The translations under genes and the position numbers were made by a program. Shown piece after piece: positions 54,221-63,289 of a DNA stretch of 64,000 nucleotides (position 1 is its first letter; every line of letters starts with the position of its first letter). The notes under the pieces are model-generated. The model was not told the DNA's origin and searched no databases. It worked only from the letters and a program-made list of their open reading frames with translations. Origin of the DNA: Devosia sp. GTDB lineage: Bacteria; Pseudomonadota; Alphaproteobacteria; Rhizobiales; Devosiaceae. The stretch is taken from contig NZ_JAQGJV010000018.1 of the NCBI RefSeq assembly GCF_028290435.1, positions 57,735 through 121,734 of the forward strand. The letters run 5' to 3'.

Positions 54221-55105
54221 ATGTCGGAATCGCTCGCCCAAAAACGCCCGCTGGCGCTGCAGACGCTGATCACCATGCTGATCGTGCTCTGGGTCGTCGT
54301 TGCCGCCTTTCCGTTTATCTGGACGGTGTGGGGCTCGTTCAAGGTCGAAGTCGACTTCTTCTCGCGGGAGAGCTGGTGGAATGCCATCTTCGGCACCAAT
54401 ACGCTCAAGCAGACCGGCTCGACCTTCACGGGCGCCGGCTATTACGGCGCCTGGGTCACCCGCGAATTCTGGCGCGCCGTCGGCAATACCGCCATCGTCA
54501 CGGTCTCCGTCACGGTGATTTCGCTGACCCTGGGCACGCTGGGCGGCTATGCGCTGGCCCGCTCCGGCCAGCGCTACGCCTTCTGGATATTGATCGCGGC
54601 GCTGGTCTTCCGCGCCATGCCCCACATCACCCTGGTTTCGGGCTATCTGCTGCCCTTCTTCCAGCTCAATATCTGGGGCGTGCTCCCCACCTCGATTATC
54701 GTGCTGGTGGCCATCAACCAGCCGTTCACGCTGTGGATGCTGCACTCGTTCTTCCTCAGCATCCCCAAGGATCTGGACGAAAGCGCCATGGTCGACGGCT
54801 GCACGCGCTTTCGGGCCTTCCGCATGGTCATCATCCCGGTGATGTGGCCGGGGGTAGTGACCACGGGCCTGTTCTCGTTCCTGCTTGCCTACAATGACTT
54901 TGCCACCACCTCGATGCTGCTCAGCGCCGATAACCAGACCATGGTGCCGAAAATCGCCAGCTTCCTCGGCTCGGTGCAGGAACAAGGCAAGGTTATGTTC
55001 GCCGTCGCCGCCGTGGTCTCGGCCACCGTGCCGCTGTTCATCCTCGTGCTTTTCTTCCAACGCCAGATCGTCAGCGGGTTGACCGCCGGCGCAGTGAAAG
55101 GCTGA
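54221..55105 (+). CDS. CUT1 sugar ABC permease (MalG type)
   Basis: The 294-residue membrane protein has an N-terminal helix (ITMLIVLWVVVAAFPFIWTV), the large SBP-contact loop with EFWRAVGNTAIVTVSVTVIS, and the EAA motif DESAMVDGCTRFRAFRMVII. It is one base from the preceding stop and three bases from the ATPase start, so the three genes are tightly coupled. Confidence 0.94.
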   Translation: MSESLAQKRPLALQTLITMLIVLWVVVAAFPFIWTVWGSFKVEVDFFSRESWWNAIFGTNTLKQTGSTFTGAGYYGAWVTREFWRAVGNTAIVTVSVTVISLTLGTLGGYALARSGQRYAFWILIAALVFRAMPHITLVSGYLLPFFQLNIWGVLPTSIIVLVAINQPFTLWMLHSFFLSIPKDLDESAMVDGCTRFRAFRMVIIPVMWPGVVTTGLFSFLLAYNDFATTSMLLSADNQTMVPKIASFLGSVQEQGKVMFAVAAVVSATVPLFILVLFFQRQIVSGLTAGAVKG

Positions 55106-55108
55106 CCC

Positions 55109-56170
55109 ATGGCTCAGATCCGCCTCAAGAACGTTTCCAAGCGCTGGTCCAATTTCGTTGGCGTCGATAACTTCAACCTCGATATCGCCGATCAGGAATT
55201 CCTCGTGCTGCTCGGTCCCTCGGGCTGCGGCAAGACCACGACCATGCGGATGATCGCCGGGCTTGAGGACATCACCGAAGGCGAAATCTGGATTGGCGAC
55301 CGCCTGGTCAACAAGCTCGAGCCCAAGGACCGCGACATCTCCATGGTGTTCCAGAGCTATGGGCTCTATCCGAACATGACTGTCTACGAAAACATCCGCT
55401 TTCCGCTCAAGGTCCGCAAGATCCCGCAGAAACAGCATCATGAACGCGTCATGGCCGCGTCCAAGATGGTGGAGCTGGATGATTTCCTGCAGCGCCGTCC
55501 GGCCGCGCTTTCTGGTGGCCAGCGCCAGCGCGTTGCCCTAGCCCGCGCTATCGTGCGCGAGCCCAATGCCTTCCTGATGGACGAGCCGCTATCCAATCTC
55601 GATGCCAAGCTGCGCGTTTCCACCCGCGCCCAGATCAAGAACCTGCATCACACGCTCAAGCGCACCACCATCTACGTCACCCACGACCAGATCGAGGCCA
55701 TGACCCTGGCCGACCGCGTGGTAGTGATGAGCAAGGGCCTCGTGCAGCAGGTCGGCACGCCAATGGAAATCTACGACCGGCCGGCCAATACCTTCGTCGC
55801 GGCCTTTATCGGTTCGCCGGCAATGAACCTGGTCAATGGCGATATCGTCGATGGCGTCTTCACAGCCGAAAACATGAAGGTCTCGGGCCTCAGCAAATCG
55901 GTGTCCGGTCCCGTGACGCTGGGCTTCCGCGCGGAGGATGCCACGCTGGCGGACGACAACGCCCAGATCGAAGCGCCAATTTATACCGTCGAGCTCTTGG
56001 GCGATGCGACCATGATCGCCGTACGCGTCGCTGGAGCGCTGGTGTCGATCAAGACCAATAAGGACTATCGCGCCGATATCGGCGACGTCGTGCGCATCAA
56101 TATCCGCCCCTCGATCTGCCATCTGTTCGACCGGGCCTCGGGTGCCCGGCTCGATTTCGTGCCAGCATAG
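55109..56170 (+). CDS. CUT1 sugar ABC ATP-binding protein (MalK/UgpC type)
   Basis: The 353-residue ATPase has Walker A GPSGCGKTT, Q-loop FQSYGLYPNMTVYENI, signature [15 protein letters not shown], Walker [12 protein letters not shown], and a TOBE/MOP C-terminal domain (VTLGFRAEDATLADD). It energises the two permeases just upstream. Confidence 0.95.
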   Translation: MAQIRLKNVSKRWSNFVGVDNFNLDIADQEFLVLLGPSGCGKTTTMRMIAGLEDITEGEIWIGDRLVNKLEPKDRDISMVFQSYGLYPNMTVYENIRFPLKVRKIPQKQHHERVMAASKMVELDDFLQRRPAALSGGQRQRVALARAIVREPNAFLMDEPLSNLDAKLRVSTRAQIKNLHHTLKRTTIYVTHDQIEAMTLADRVVVMSKGLVQQVGTPMEIYDRPANTFVAAFIGSPAMNLVNGDIVDGVFTAENMKVSGLSKSVSGPVTLGFRAEDATLADDNAQIEAPIYTVELLGDATMIAVRVAGALVSIKTNKDYRADIGDVVRINIRPSICHLFDRASGARLDFVPA

Positions 56171-56203
56171 GCGCCTCAGGTGAACAAGCGCCAGGAACAG
56201 CCA

Positions 56204-57757
56204 GTGTCGGACCGCAGCAAACTGGGCAAGCCAGCTTTCCAGGCTGATGTCGCCGCGCATGGGCTCAGCCTGCCGGCTGCAGACGCCGAAGGCATTTATG
56301 CTCTCGCCAACTGGCTGCATGCGGGCATTGACGGCCTGCGCGCCGTTGTCGGCACAAACGAGCAGCGTCCGGAAGCGCCGGTTCAGGACGAATGGGCCGA
56401 CCTTCCCATCATCGAAGCCGCACAGCGTCTGCGCGACGGCAGCCTGACCTCGCTCGGGCTCACCAACGCGCATCTGCAACGCATTGCGCAATGCAATCCG
56501 ACCTACCGGGCCTTTTACGCCGTCACCGCCGAGCGGGCGCTGGCCGATGCCGCGCGTGCCGACGCCGAACTGGCCGCTGGGCAGGATCGCGGTCCCCTTC
56601 ACGGCATCCCGATCGGCCTCAAGGACCTGATCTACACCGCCGGCATCCCCACCACCGCCGGCTCGCGCCAGCATGAAGGCCACGTCCCGGCTGAAGACGC
56701 TGCCGTGGTTCGCACCCTTGCCGAAGCCGGCGCCGTGCTGATCGGCAAGCTCGCCACCTACGAATTCGGCACTGTCGGTCCTGCCTTCGATACGCTCTAT
56801 CCACCGGCCCGCAATCCCTGGAATCTCGATCACATCACCGGCGGCTCGTCATCGGGCTGTGTCAGCGCGGTGGCGGGCGGCCTGCTGCGCACCTCGCTCG
56901 GCACCGATACCGGCGGCTCGCTGCGCGGCCCCTCCAGCTATTGCGGCGTCGTCGGCCTCAAGCCAACCTTTGGCCTCGTGCCCAAGACCGGCGTGTTCGG
57001 CCTCGCCGCCAGCCTCGATCACATCGGCCCGATCAGCGCCACCGTTGCCGATGCGGCGGTGACGCTCGACGTCATCTCCAATCGCGTCAACCAGCCCGCC
57101 GCCGCATCGGCCCATCTCGGCCAGCCCATCGCGGGTCTGCGCATCGCCTACGCCCGCAACTGGTTCGCCAAGGATGCACAAACCGCGCCCGCCGTCGTCG
57201 CCGCAATGGACGCGGCCGTCTCCCAGCTCTCCCTGCTGGGGGCGATCATCACTGCCGTCGAACTGCCGCCCTACGAGCATTTCGAGGCCGCCGCCGCCGC
57301 AATCCTGCATGCCGAGGCCTTCGCGCTGCACGCCGAGGCGCTGGCCGAACAGCCGCAAAGCTACGGTCGGATGACCTTCCAGACGCTGGCCGCCGGCGTA
57401 TCGCTGACCGCTGCCGAAGTGGCCGAAGCGCGCCGCGCCGGCTCGGTGCTGCGCCAGCAACTCGACGATACCGTCTTCGCCGATTTCGACGCGCTGGTCA
57501 CCGTGTGTGCCCTGACCACCGCATTGCCGGTCGCCGCCTTCGGCAAGTCCGCCGTCTGGACGCCAATGCGCACCATCGGTTTCAACCTCACCGGCCATCC
57601 GGCGCTGGCGCTGCCCATCGGGCTCAGCGACGGCCTGCCGATGGGCATGCAGATTATCGGCCCCCATCGCGATGAGGCAACGATCTGCCAGATCGGCGAC
57701 GCCTTCGAGCGTCATGCCGGCCACGCCGACATCAAGCCGCCGCGTAGCGCCGGCTGA
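56204..57757 (+). CDS. Amidase-signature family hydrolase
   Basis: The 517-residue enzyme has the full Ser-cisSer-Lys triad: Lys in [12 protein letters not shown], cis-Ser in [14 protein letters not shown] and nucleophile Ser in [15 protein letters not shown] followed by [10 protein letters not shown]. These enzymes hydrolyse amides, or transfer the acyl group. GTG 56204 is preferred because AGGAAC lies at 56193; GTG 56180 has no ribosome site. It sits 33 bp after the importer ATPase gene, so the imported compound or an intermediate probably contains an amide bond. Confidence 0.92.
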   Translation: MSDRSKLGKPAFQADVAAHGLSLPAADAEGIYALANWLHAGIDGLRAVVGTNEQRPEAPVQDEWADLPIIEAAQRLRDGSLTSLGLTNAHLQRIAQCNPTYRAFYAVTAERALADAARADAELAAGQDRGPLHGIPIGLKDLIYTAGIPTTAGSRQHEGHVPAEDAAVVRTLAEAGAVLIGKLATYEFGTVGPAFDTLYPPARNPWNLDHITGGSSSGCVSAVAGGLLRTSLGTDTGGSLRGPSSYCGVVGLKPTFGLVPKTGVFGLAASLDHIGPISATVADAAVTLDVISNRVNQPAAASAHLGQPIAGLRIAYARNWFAKDAQTAPAVVAAMDAAVSQLSLLGAIITAVELPPYEHFEAAAAAILHAEAFALHAEALAEQPQSYGRMTFQTLAAGVSLTAAEVAEARRAGSVLRQQLDDTVFADFDALVTVCALTTALPVAAFGKSAVWTPMRTIGFNLTGHPALALPIGLSDGLPMGMQIIGPHRDEATICQIGDAFERHAGHADIKPPRSAG

Positions 57758-57807
57758 CCATCAACCTAACATCTGCGGCGGCCACGCCGCGACCACAGGA
57801 GCAAGAC

Positions 57808-59136
57808 ATGGCCATTTGGCTCAAACGCGGCAAGGATGCCGAGGCGAAAGCGGAAGCCGACCGGCAGGTGCGCGCCACCGTCGAGACCATCCTGGGCGAT
57901 ATCGAAAAGCGCGGCGACGACGCCGTCCGCGACTTATCGCGAAAATTCGACAATTGGGATCGTCCCGACTTCCGCCTCAGCCAGTCCGAAATTAAAGCCT
58001 GCATGGACCAGCTTTCCGAGCAGGACCTGACCGACATCGCCTTCGCCCAGACCCAGGTGCGCAATTTTGCCGAAAAGCAAAAGGCGACCATGACCGACCT
58101 GGAGGTGGAAACCCTGCCGGGCGTTACCCTCGGCCATAAGCACGTCCCCATCGCCTCGGTCGGCTGCTACGTCCCCGGCGGAAAATACCCGCTGCTGGCC
58201 TCGGCCCACATGTCGGTGCTGACCGCCAAGGTGGCTGGCTGCGGCCGCGTCATTACCTGCGCTCCCCCGTTCCATGGCAAGGCCGCCCCGGCCATCGTTG
58301 CCGCCCAAGCCATGGCCGGCGCCGATGAAATCTACGTGCTGGGCGGCATTCAGGCCATTGGCGCCATGGCCATCGGCACGCAGTCGATCAAGAGCGTCGA
58401 TATGCTGGTCGGCCCCGGCAATGCCTTTGTGGCCGAAGCCAAGCGCCAGCTCTATGGGCGCGTTGGCATCGACCTGTTCGCCGGCCCGACCGAAACGCTG
58501 ATCATCGCCGACCAAACCGTCGACGGCGAAATCTGCGCCACCGACCTGCTCGGCCAGGCCGAACACGGCCCGACCACGCCCGCGATCCTGCTCACCAATT
58601 CGGAAAAGCTCGCCCGCGAGACCATGGCCGAAGTCGAGCGCCTGCTGACCATCTTGCCCACCGGCGATGTTGCCCGCAAATCCTGGACCGATTTCGGTGA
58701 AGTCATCGTCTGCGACAGCTACGAGGAAATGCTGGCCGAGGCCGACCGCATCGCCTCCGAGCATGTGCAGGTCATGACCGACCGCGATTTCTGGTTCCGC
58801 GATAACCTCACCAATTATGGCGCCCTGTTCCTTGGGCCGCGCACCAATGTGGCCTTCGGCGACAAGGTCATCGGCACCAATCACACTCTCCCCACGATGA
58901 AGGCGGCGCGTTATACCGGTGGCCTGTGGGTGGGCAAATTCATGAAGACCTGTACGTGGCAGACCGTCACCACCGACGCGGCCTCCGCCATGATCGGCGA
59001 ATACGGCTCGCGCCTATCGATGCTCGAAGGTTTTGTCGGCCATGCCGAACAAGCCAATGTGCGCGTCCGCCGCTACGGTGGTCGCAACATTCCCTACGGC
59101 ACCGGCGCCACGCCGCGCGTCGAGGCTGCCGAATAA
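57808..59136 (+). CDS. Histidinol dehydrogenase-family protein (HisD/HpsN-like)
   Basis: The 442-residue NAD-dependent zinc dehydrogenase has HisD landmarks: [38 protein letters not shown], the Gln/His metal ligands in [11 protein letters not shown], the catalytic Glu-His in [16 protein letters not shown] and [21 protein letters not shown] precedes the ATG. A catabolic operon with importer, amidase and SDR argues against histidine synthesis. HisD-like enzymes of catabolism, such as dihydroxypropanesulfonate dehydrogenase HpsN, oxidise an alcohol in two steps to an acid, and a similar reaction is inferred here. A second HisD-family gene lies at 63290. Confidence 0.88.
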   Translation: MAIWLKRGKDAEAKAEADRQVRATVETILGDIEKRGDDAVRDLSRKFDNWDRPDFRLSQSEIKACMDQLSEQDLTDIAFAQTQVRNFAEKQKATMTDLEVETLPGVTLGHKHVPIASVGCYVPGGKYPLLASAHMSVLTAKVAGCGRVITCAPPFHGKAAPAIVAAQAMAGADEIYVLGGIQAIGAMAIGTQSIKSVDMLVGPGNAFVAEAKRQLYGRVGIDLFAGPTETLIIADQTVDGEICATDLLGQAEHGPTTPAILLTNSEKLARETMAEVERLLTILPTGDVARKSWTDFGEVIVCDSYEEMLAEADRIASEHVQVMTDRDFWFRDNLTNYGALFLGPRTNVAFGDKVIGTNHTLPTMKAARYTGGLWVGKFMKTCTWQTVTTDAASAMIGEYGSRLSMLEGFVGHAEQANVRVRRYGGRNIPYGTGATPRVEAAE

Positions 59137-59137
59137 T

Positions 59138-59902
59138 ATGAGCCTGCCCACCACCCCAAGTTTTCGCCTCGATGGCAAGCGCGCTTTGGTCACCGGGGGA
59201 ACCCGCGGCATCGGTCTGGGCGCGGCCGTAGCCCTGGCCGAAGCGGGTGCCCATGTCACCGTCGCCGCCCGCACGGCGGCCGATGTCGAAACCGTGGTCA
59301 ACCAGATGGCTGACGCCGGAATGGCCGCGGAGGGCGTGGCCCTCGATATTACCGATGTGCAGGCCGTTCGCGCCTTCATCGCCGAGGCCGAGCCGTTCCA
59401 GGTCCTGGTCAACAGCGCCGGGGGCGCCCGCCATTCCAGCTTCGCCGATATCACCGAAGTCGATTATCAGGCTGTGATGGCGCTCAATCTGAGTGCCACG
59501 CTGTTCGTATCGCAGGCGGTGGTCGGCCGGTTGATCGAAGCGGGCCTGCCCGGCTCGATCATCCATATCTCCTCGCAGATGGGGCATGTCGGGGGACCGA
59601 ACCGCGCCGTCTATGCCGCCAGCAAGTTTGCTGTCGAAGGCCTCAGCAAGGCCATGGCCATAGAGCTGGGCGCCAATAATATTCGCGTCAATACGATCTG
59701 CCCGACCTTTATCGAAACCGAATTGACCGCTAAGAACTTGGGCGATCCGGCGTTTCGGCAATGGGTTCTGTCCAAGATCAAGCTGGGGCGGTTGGGACGG
59801 GTGGAAGACATCATGGGTCCGATCGTTTTTCTGGCGTCGGACGCAGCGCAACTGGTGACGGGCGCGTCACTACTGGTAGATGGCGGATGGACGGCGGAGT
59901 AG
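59138..59902 (+). CDS. Short-chain dehydrogenase/reductase (SDR)
   Basis: The 254-residue enzyme has the NAD(P) motif TGGTRGIG (19-26), VNSAGG (91-96), catalytic Ser around 145, and Tyr159/Lys163 in YAASK. It starts one base after the HisD-like stop codon. The C-terminus GASLLVDGGWTAE is typical of classical SDRs. It could interconvert the alcohol/ketone form of the substrate so that the HisD-like enzyme can act. The LacI gene overlaps its 3' end by 16 bp. Confidence 0.92.
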   Translation: MSLPTTPSFRLDGKRALVTGGTRGIGLGAAVALAEAGAHVTVAARTAADVETVVNQMADAGMAAEGVALDITDVQAVRAFIAEAEPFQVLVNSAGGARHSSFADITEVDYQAVMALNLSATLFVSQAVVGRLIEAGLPGSIIHISSQMGHVGGPNRAVYAASKFAVEGLSKAMAIELGANNIRVNTICPTFIETELTAKNLGDPAFRQWVLSKIKLGRLGRVEDIMGPIVFLASDAAQLVTGASLLVDGGWTAE

Positions 59903-60966
59903 GGGCCAAGAAACCGGGAGTGACGTCCTCCCAGGTTGCCGAACATGCCGGGGTTTCCCAATCGGCCGTGTCGCGCACCTTTACGCCCGGCGCGTCCATT
60001 TCCTCCAAGACCCGCGCCAAGGTTCTGGCCTCGGCCAAGGAGCTCGGCTATCGGCCCAATGCGATCGCCCGTTCGCTGATCACCAATCGCTCGCGCATCA
60101 TCGCCGTGGTGATGGCGTATCTGGAAAACCTGTTCTACCCCGACGTGCTCGAGGAACTGGGCCGGCGGCTGGCGGCGGAGGACTATCACCTCCTGCTGTT
60201 CACCGGCTTCATGGACCGCGACAGCGATCCGGTATTCGACCAGCTCATGCAGTATCGCGTCGACGGCATCATCCTGGCCTCGACCTCGCTATCGTCCGAC
60301 CTGTCGGAAGAATGCGCCACCGCCGGTATTCCCGTTGTGCTGTTCAACCGCACCACGCAGCGCGATGCGGTATCGTCCGTCACCACGCGCAACCGCGATG
60401 GCGGGCGCAAGATCGCCGAATTCCTGGTGGCCGGCGGGCATAAAAGCTTCGGCTATATTGCGGGGCTTGAAAGTTCTTCCACCAATCGCGACCGCTTCCT
60501 CGGCTTTGCCGAGGGACTGCAAGCCCATGGCTTTACCGACATTGCCCTGGGCAAGGGCAATTACTCCCGCCTCGACGCGGAGGCGGCGGCGCGCGACATG
60601 CTGTCCGGCCCCAACCGCCCCGAAGCCATCTTTGTCGCCAACGACCACATGGCGGTGGCCGTGATGGACGTGGCGCGCCACGAATTCGGCATCGCCGTGC
60701 CCGAACAACTCTCGATCGTCGGCTATGACGATGTCGGTCCCGCCCGCTGGACCTCCTATGGCATCACCTCGATGTCCCAACCGCTCAAGAAAATGGTCGA
60801 AGCCACGGTCGATATCCTGATGGACCAGATCACCAGTGGCGAGATCGAAGCCGAGCATCGCATCCTCTCGGGTGAACTGGTTGTGCGCACCTCTGCCCGC
60901 CTGCCCAAAACCGGCGTCGTCGACATCGATGGCCGCAAACTGTACCGCCCCAAAGACACCGCATGA
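59887..60966 (+). CDS. LacI-family transcriptional regulator
   Basis: The 359-residue regulator has an N-terminal helix-turn-helix (TSSQVAEHAGVSQSAVSRTF with the hinge RPNAIARSLITNRS), then a periplasmic-binding-protein sensor domain (ISVVMAYLENLFYPDVLEEL-like segment, GIILASTSLSSDLSEECATA). ATG 59887 overlaps the end of the SDR gene; GGCGG lies just before it. It is encoded within the operon it likely controls. Two matching palindromes, at 51691 and 61018, with central CG and TTGCAT half-sites, are the probable operators. Confidence 0.92.
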   Translation: MDGGVGAKKPGVTSSQVAEHAGVSQSAVSRTFTPGASISSKTRAKVLASAKELGYRPNAIARSLITNRSRIIAVVMAYLENLFYPDVLEELGRRLAAEDYHLLLFTGFMDRDSDPVFDQLMQYRVDGIILASTSLSSDLSEECATAGIPVVLFNRTTQRDAVSSVTTRNRDGGRKIAEFLVAGGHKSFGYIAGLESSSTNRDRFLGFAEGLQAHGFTDIALGKGNYSRLDAEAAARDMLSGPNRPEAIFVANDHMAVAVMDVARHEFGIAVPEQLSIVGYDDVGPARWTSYGITSMSQPLKKMVEATVDILMDQITSGEIEAEHRILSGELVVRTSARLPKTGVVDIDGRKLYRPKDTA

Positions 60967-60979
60967 TCTGCCAGCAAGA

Positions 60980-60997
60980 AATCCAGCATGCTGGATT
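60980..60997. repeat. Perfect 18-bp palindrome AATCCAGCATGCTGGATT
   Basis: This palindrome without a loop lies 14 bp after the LacI stop codon and 20 bp before the second LacI-type operator. It could be a weak terminator for the LacI gene or a site for another regulator. No T-tract follows closely. Confidence 0.4.
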
Positions 60998-61017
60998 CGA
61001 TTTCGCTTGAAATTTTC

Positions 61018-61033
61018 TTGCATACGTATTCAA
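61018..61033. promoter_or_regulatory. LacI-type operator TTGCATACGTATTCAA
   Basis: The 16-bp palindrome with central CG shares TTGCATACG with the operator at 51691. It is 32 bp upstream of the bicupin ATG-proximal region, which suggests a separate, co-regulated promoter for the bicupin and RraA-like genes. Confidence 0.65.
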
Positions 61034-61064
61034 ATCTGGCGACATTGCCGTGAAAGGATTTGCC

Positions 61065-62102
61065 ATGACAACCTGGACCCAAGCCGAAATGGAAAAGCGC
61101 CTGGTGCGCTATGCGGACCTCAAGGGCCTGCGCAACGCCTTCATCGATGCTCGTACGCCGGGCTCCGATCGCAAGGAGAATTTCACCATCATCGGGCCCG
61201 GCGTCAGCGAGAACAAGGCGCAGGTCGTCCATATACCCGAAGCGCATGGCTTCAATTTCGGCGCTGCTCGCCAGCCTTTCGGCTGCACCAATTCCCAGCA
61301 TTCGCACCTGACCGCCGAGACTTTCCTGGTCCATAGCGGCAAGTGGCGCTTCGTCTTCGGCGCCAACAAGGACGAAGGCTATCTCGATGTCGAGCCGGGT
61401 GATGTCGCCACCGTGCCCACCCACATGTTCCGCGGCTTCGAAAAGCGCGACGAAGGCACCGGGTTCCTCGCCGTGGTGCTCGGTCACGACGATCCGGGCA
61501 AAGTTGTCTGGGCGCCGTCGGTCTTTAAGATGGCCGAGGATTTCGGCCTCAAGCTGCTCAAGGGCGGCAAGCTGATCGACACCACCCTGGGCGAAAAGGT
61601 GCCCGAAGGCGCCGAACTCGAACAGCCCCCGAGCGCCGAAAAGCTCAAGGAACTGACCACCCCGCCAATGTCCGAGCTGTCGAAATACTACGTGCCGCAT
61701 GCCAAGATGGCCGGCAACCCGCACTCGCCGCTGGCCGGCGAAGGCGTCGAAGAGGCGGCCCTGATCGGCGATGTTGACGCGGCGGATGGCTTCAAGGCCG
61801 GCCCGATCATCGGTCATTGGCAACACGATTTTGCGCTCCGTCGTTTGAAGCTCGAGACCGGCGCCAGCATTGCCCAGCACAGCCGCGCCGAGCAGGAAGT
61901 GATCTTCGTGCAGTCCGGTACGCTGGAATTCAATTGGGCCGATGGCGCGCTGATCCTGGGGGCCGGCGATACGCTGACCGTACCCATCGGGCTGGTGCAC
62001 GGCTTCCGCAACCCGGCCTCGGCCGATGCGATCGCCTTCGTCATCCGCGGCGCAGCCGCGCCTGCGGCGCCGCAGTTTGCCACCGCGCAGGCGGCCGAGT
62101 AA
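61065..62102 (+). CDS. Bicupin protein
   Basis: The 345-residue protein has two cupin domains. The first (about 70-150) has QHSHLTAETFLVHSGKW and DVEPGDVATVPTHMFRGFE; the second (about 250-335) has LETGASIAQHSRAEQEVIFV, GTLEFNWADGALILGAGDTL and LVHGFRN. ATG 61065 is chosen because AAAGGA is six bases upstream; GTG 61050 is less likely. Bicupins include dioxygenases and isomerases such as gentisate 1,2-dioxygenase-like enzymes. The metal residues look only partly conserved in domain 1, so the chemistry is open. It shares a promoter and an operator with the next gene. Confidence 0.83.
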   Translation: MTTWTQAEMEKRLVRYADLKGLRNAFIDARTPGSDRKENFTIIGPGVSENKAQVVHIPEAHGFNFGAARQPFGCTNSQHSHLTAETFLVHSGKWRFVFGANKDEGYLDVEPGDVATVPTHMFRGFEKRDEGTGFLAVVLGHDDPGKVVWAPSVFKMAEDFGLKLLKGGKLIDTTLGEKVPEGAELEQPPSAEKLKELTTPPMSELSKYYVPHAKMAGNPHSPLAGEGVEEAALIGDVDAADGFKAGPIIGHWQHDFALRRLKLETGASIAQHSRAEQEVIFVQSGTLEFNWADGALILGAGDTLTVPIGLVHGFRNPASADAIAFVIRGAAAPAAPQFATAQAAE

Positions 62103-62108
62103 AAACCC

Positions 62109-62810
62109 ATGCCCACGATTTCCGCCGAAGTCCTCGCCGCCCTGCGCAAGGCCGATACCCCCACCGTGTGCAACGCCCTCGAGCACGTCATGGGCGGGCG
62201 CACGGCGGAGGGGTTTACCAAGACCCCGGTTGTGTGCGCCGATCCCGGCCTGCCGCCCGTAGTGGGCTTTGCCCGCACCGCCAAGATTCGCGCCTCGTCG
62301 CCGGCCCAGAAGCCGGCCGCCGAGGTGCGGGCCCTGCGGATGCAGTATTATGAATACGTCGCCGGCGGCGACGGCCCCAATGTGGTGGTGATCGAAGATA
62401 CCGACTACCCCCACGTCATCGGCGGCTTCTGGGGCGAAATGCAGGTGGCCCAGCACAAGGGCCTGGGCATTGCCGGCACGCTGACCAATGGCGTGCTGCG
62501 CGACCTCGGCATGCTCGACGAGGGCTATCAGGTGATCGCCGGTGCCGTCGGCCCCAGCCATGCCTTCGTGCATGTGACCGAGCTGGATTGCCCGGTAACG
62601 GTGTTCGGGATGACCGTGCGGCCGGGCGACCTGATCCATGCGGACCGCCACGGTGGCGTGGCGATTCCCGCCGCCCATATCGAGCGCATGGCCTGGGCCA
62701 TCGATATGGTGATGCGCAAGGAAGTGCCAATCCTGACCGCCGCCCGCGCGCCTGGGTTCACGGTTGAGAAGCTCAAGGCCGCGTGGATCGAGGCGGACGC
62801 GATTCAGTAG
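62109..62810 (+). CDS. RraA-family protein (HMG/oxaloacetate aldolase-like)
   Basis: The 233-residue protein has the RraA/DlpA fold: TPTVCNALEHVMGGR start, VVVIEDTDYPHVIGGFWGEM, the GTLTNGVLRDLGML stretch where GxxxDxxD-like metal and substrate residues sit, and GDLIHADRHGGVAIP near the end. Members cleave 4-hydroxy-4-methyl-2-oxoglutarate or decarboxylate oxaloacetate, using a divalent metal. It is six bases after the bicupin gene and may split the acid produced by the dehydrogenases. The 3' end faces a REP-like repeat. Confidence 0.88.
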   Translation: MPTISAEVLAALRKADTPTVCNALEHVMGGRTAEGFTKTPVVCADPGLPPVVGFARTAKIRASSPAQKPAAEVRALRMQYYEYVAGGDGPNVVVIEDTDYPHVIGGFWGEMQVAQHKGLGIAGTLTNGVLRDLGMLDEGYQVIAGAVGPSHAFVHVTELDCPVTVFGMTVRPGDLIHADRHGGVAIPAAHIERMAWAIDMVMRKEVPILTAARAPGFTVEKLKAAWIEADAIQ

Positions 62811-62818
62811 TCGGCTTT

Positions 62819-62867
62819 CCTCCCCCGCTTGCGGGGGAGGGGGACCGCCGTCAGGCGGTGGAGGGGG
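62819..62867. repeat. Left inverted copy of a ~50-bp double-hairpin repeat
   Basis: The copy contains two hairpins: CCTCCCCCGC/GCGGGGGAGG (62819-62840) with a TT loop, and ACCGCC/GGCGGT (62844-62859) with a GTCA loop. It is close to the reverse complement of 63223-63272. The DUF559 stop codon (62851-62853) lies inside the second hairpin's loop, so the last residues of that protein are encoded by the repeat. Confidence 0.75.
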
Positions 62868-63201
62868 CGGCCGCCCGCGCAATGGCGGCAACGACCCCTG
62901 CTGACCGCGTCTCGACCTCTTCAGCAGAGAAGCGGATCACCATGATCCCCTCCTTTTTCAACCAATTGGTCCGACGCTCATCACGTTCAGCTTGGCCGCT
63001 GTGAACGGGACCGTCGACCGCGACACAGAGCCTTAAAGCGGCGCAGTAAAAATCGAGAATAAAGGGACCGATAGGGTGCTGGCGCCGGAAATGGCAACCA
63101 AGACTATTGCGCCGAAGAAGAAACCACAGCGTCTTTTCAGGCGCGGTCATGGCGCGGCGCATGCTTTTCGCACGCTCACGGATAAAGTCTGGTGACCGCA
63201 A
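62851..63201 (-). CDS. DUF559-type (Vsr-like) endonuclease
   Basis: The 116-residue protein has the DUF559 pattern: RAKSMRRAMTAPEKTLWFLL, RRNSLGCHFRRQHPIGPFIL, DFYCAALRLCVAVDGPVH, and EGIMVIRFSAEEV. The invariant PD-(D/E)xK-like positions (Asp of DFYC, Asp of AVDG) are present. TTG 63201 is preferred because GGAG is six bases upstream; ATG 63162 is an alternative start. The gene is placed between inverted copies of a roughly 50-bp repeat, and its C-terminal codons and stop lie within the left copy. The role is unknown; a nuclease acting on the repeats is an idea only. Confidence 0.75.
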   Translation of the reverse strand: MRSPDFIRERAKSMRRAMTAPEKTLWFLLRRNSLGCHFRRQHPIGPFILDFYCAALRLCVAVDGPVHSGQAERDERRTNWLKKEGIMVIRFSAEEVETRSAGVVAAIARAAAPSTA

Positions 63202-63222
63202 CGTCGACTCCGTGTGTGGCTT

Positions 63223-63272
63223 CCCCCTCCACCACGCTACGCGCGGTCCCCCTCCCCCGTAAACGGGAGAGG
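63223..63272. repeat. Right inverted copy of the ~50-bp double-hairpin repeat
   Basis: The reverse complement of this segment matches 62819-62867 at most positions, including the central run GGGGGAGGGGGACCGC. Its hairpins are CTCCCCCGT/ACGGGAGAG and an imperfect ACC-GCG stem. It lies 21 bp upstream of the TTG start of the DUF559 gene. Confidence 0.75.
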
Positions 63273-63289
63273 AGCCCAGACCGCGAAAT

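Noticed and set aside
60756..62891. Open frame of 711 codons on the minus strand
   Set aside because: It runs antisense through the LacI, bicupin and RraA-like genes, all with clear family motifs, and shows only low-complexity composition.
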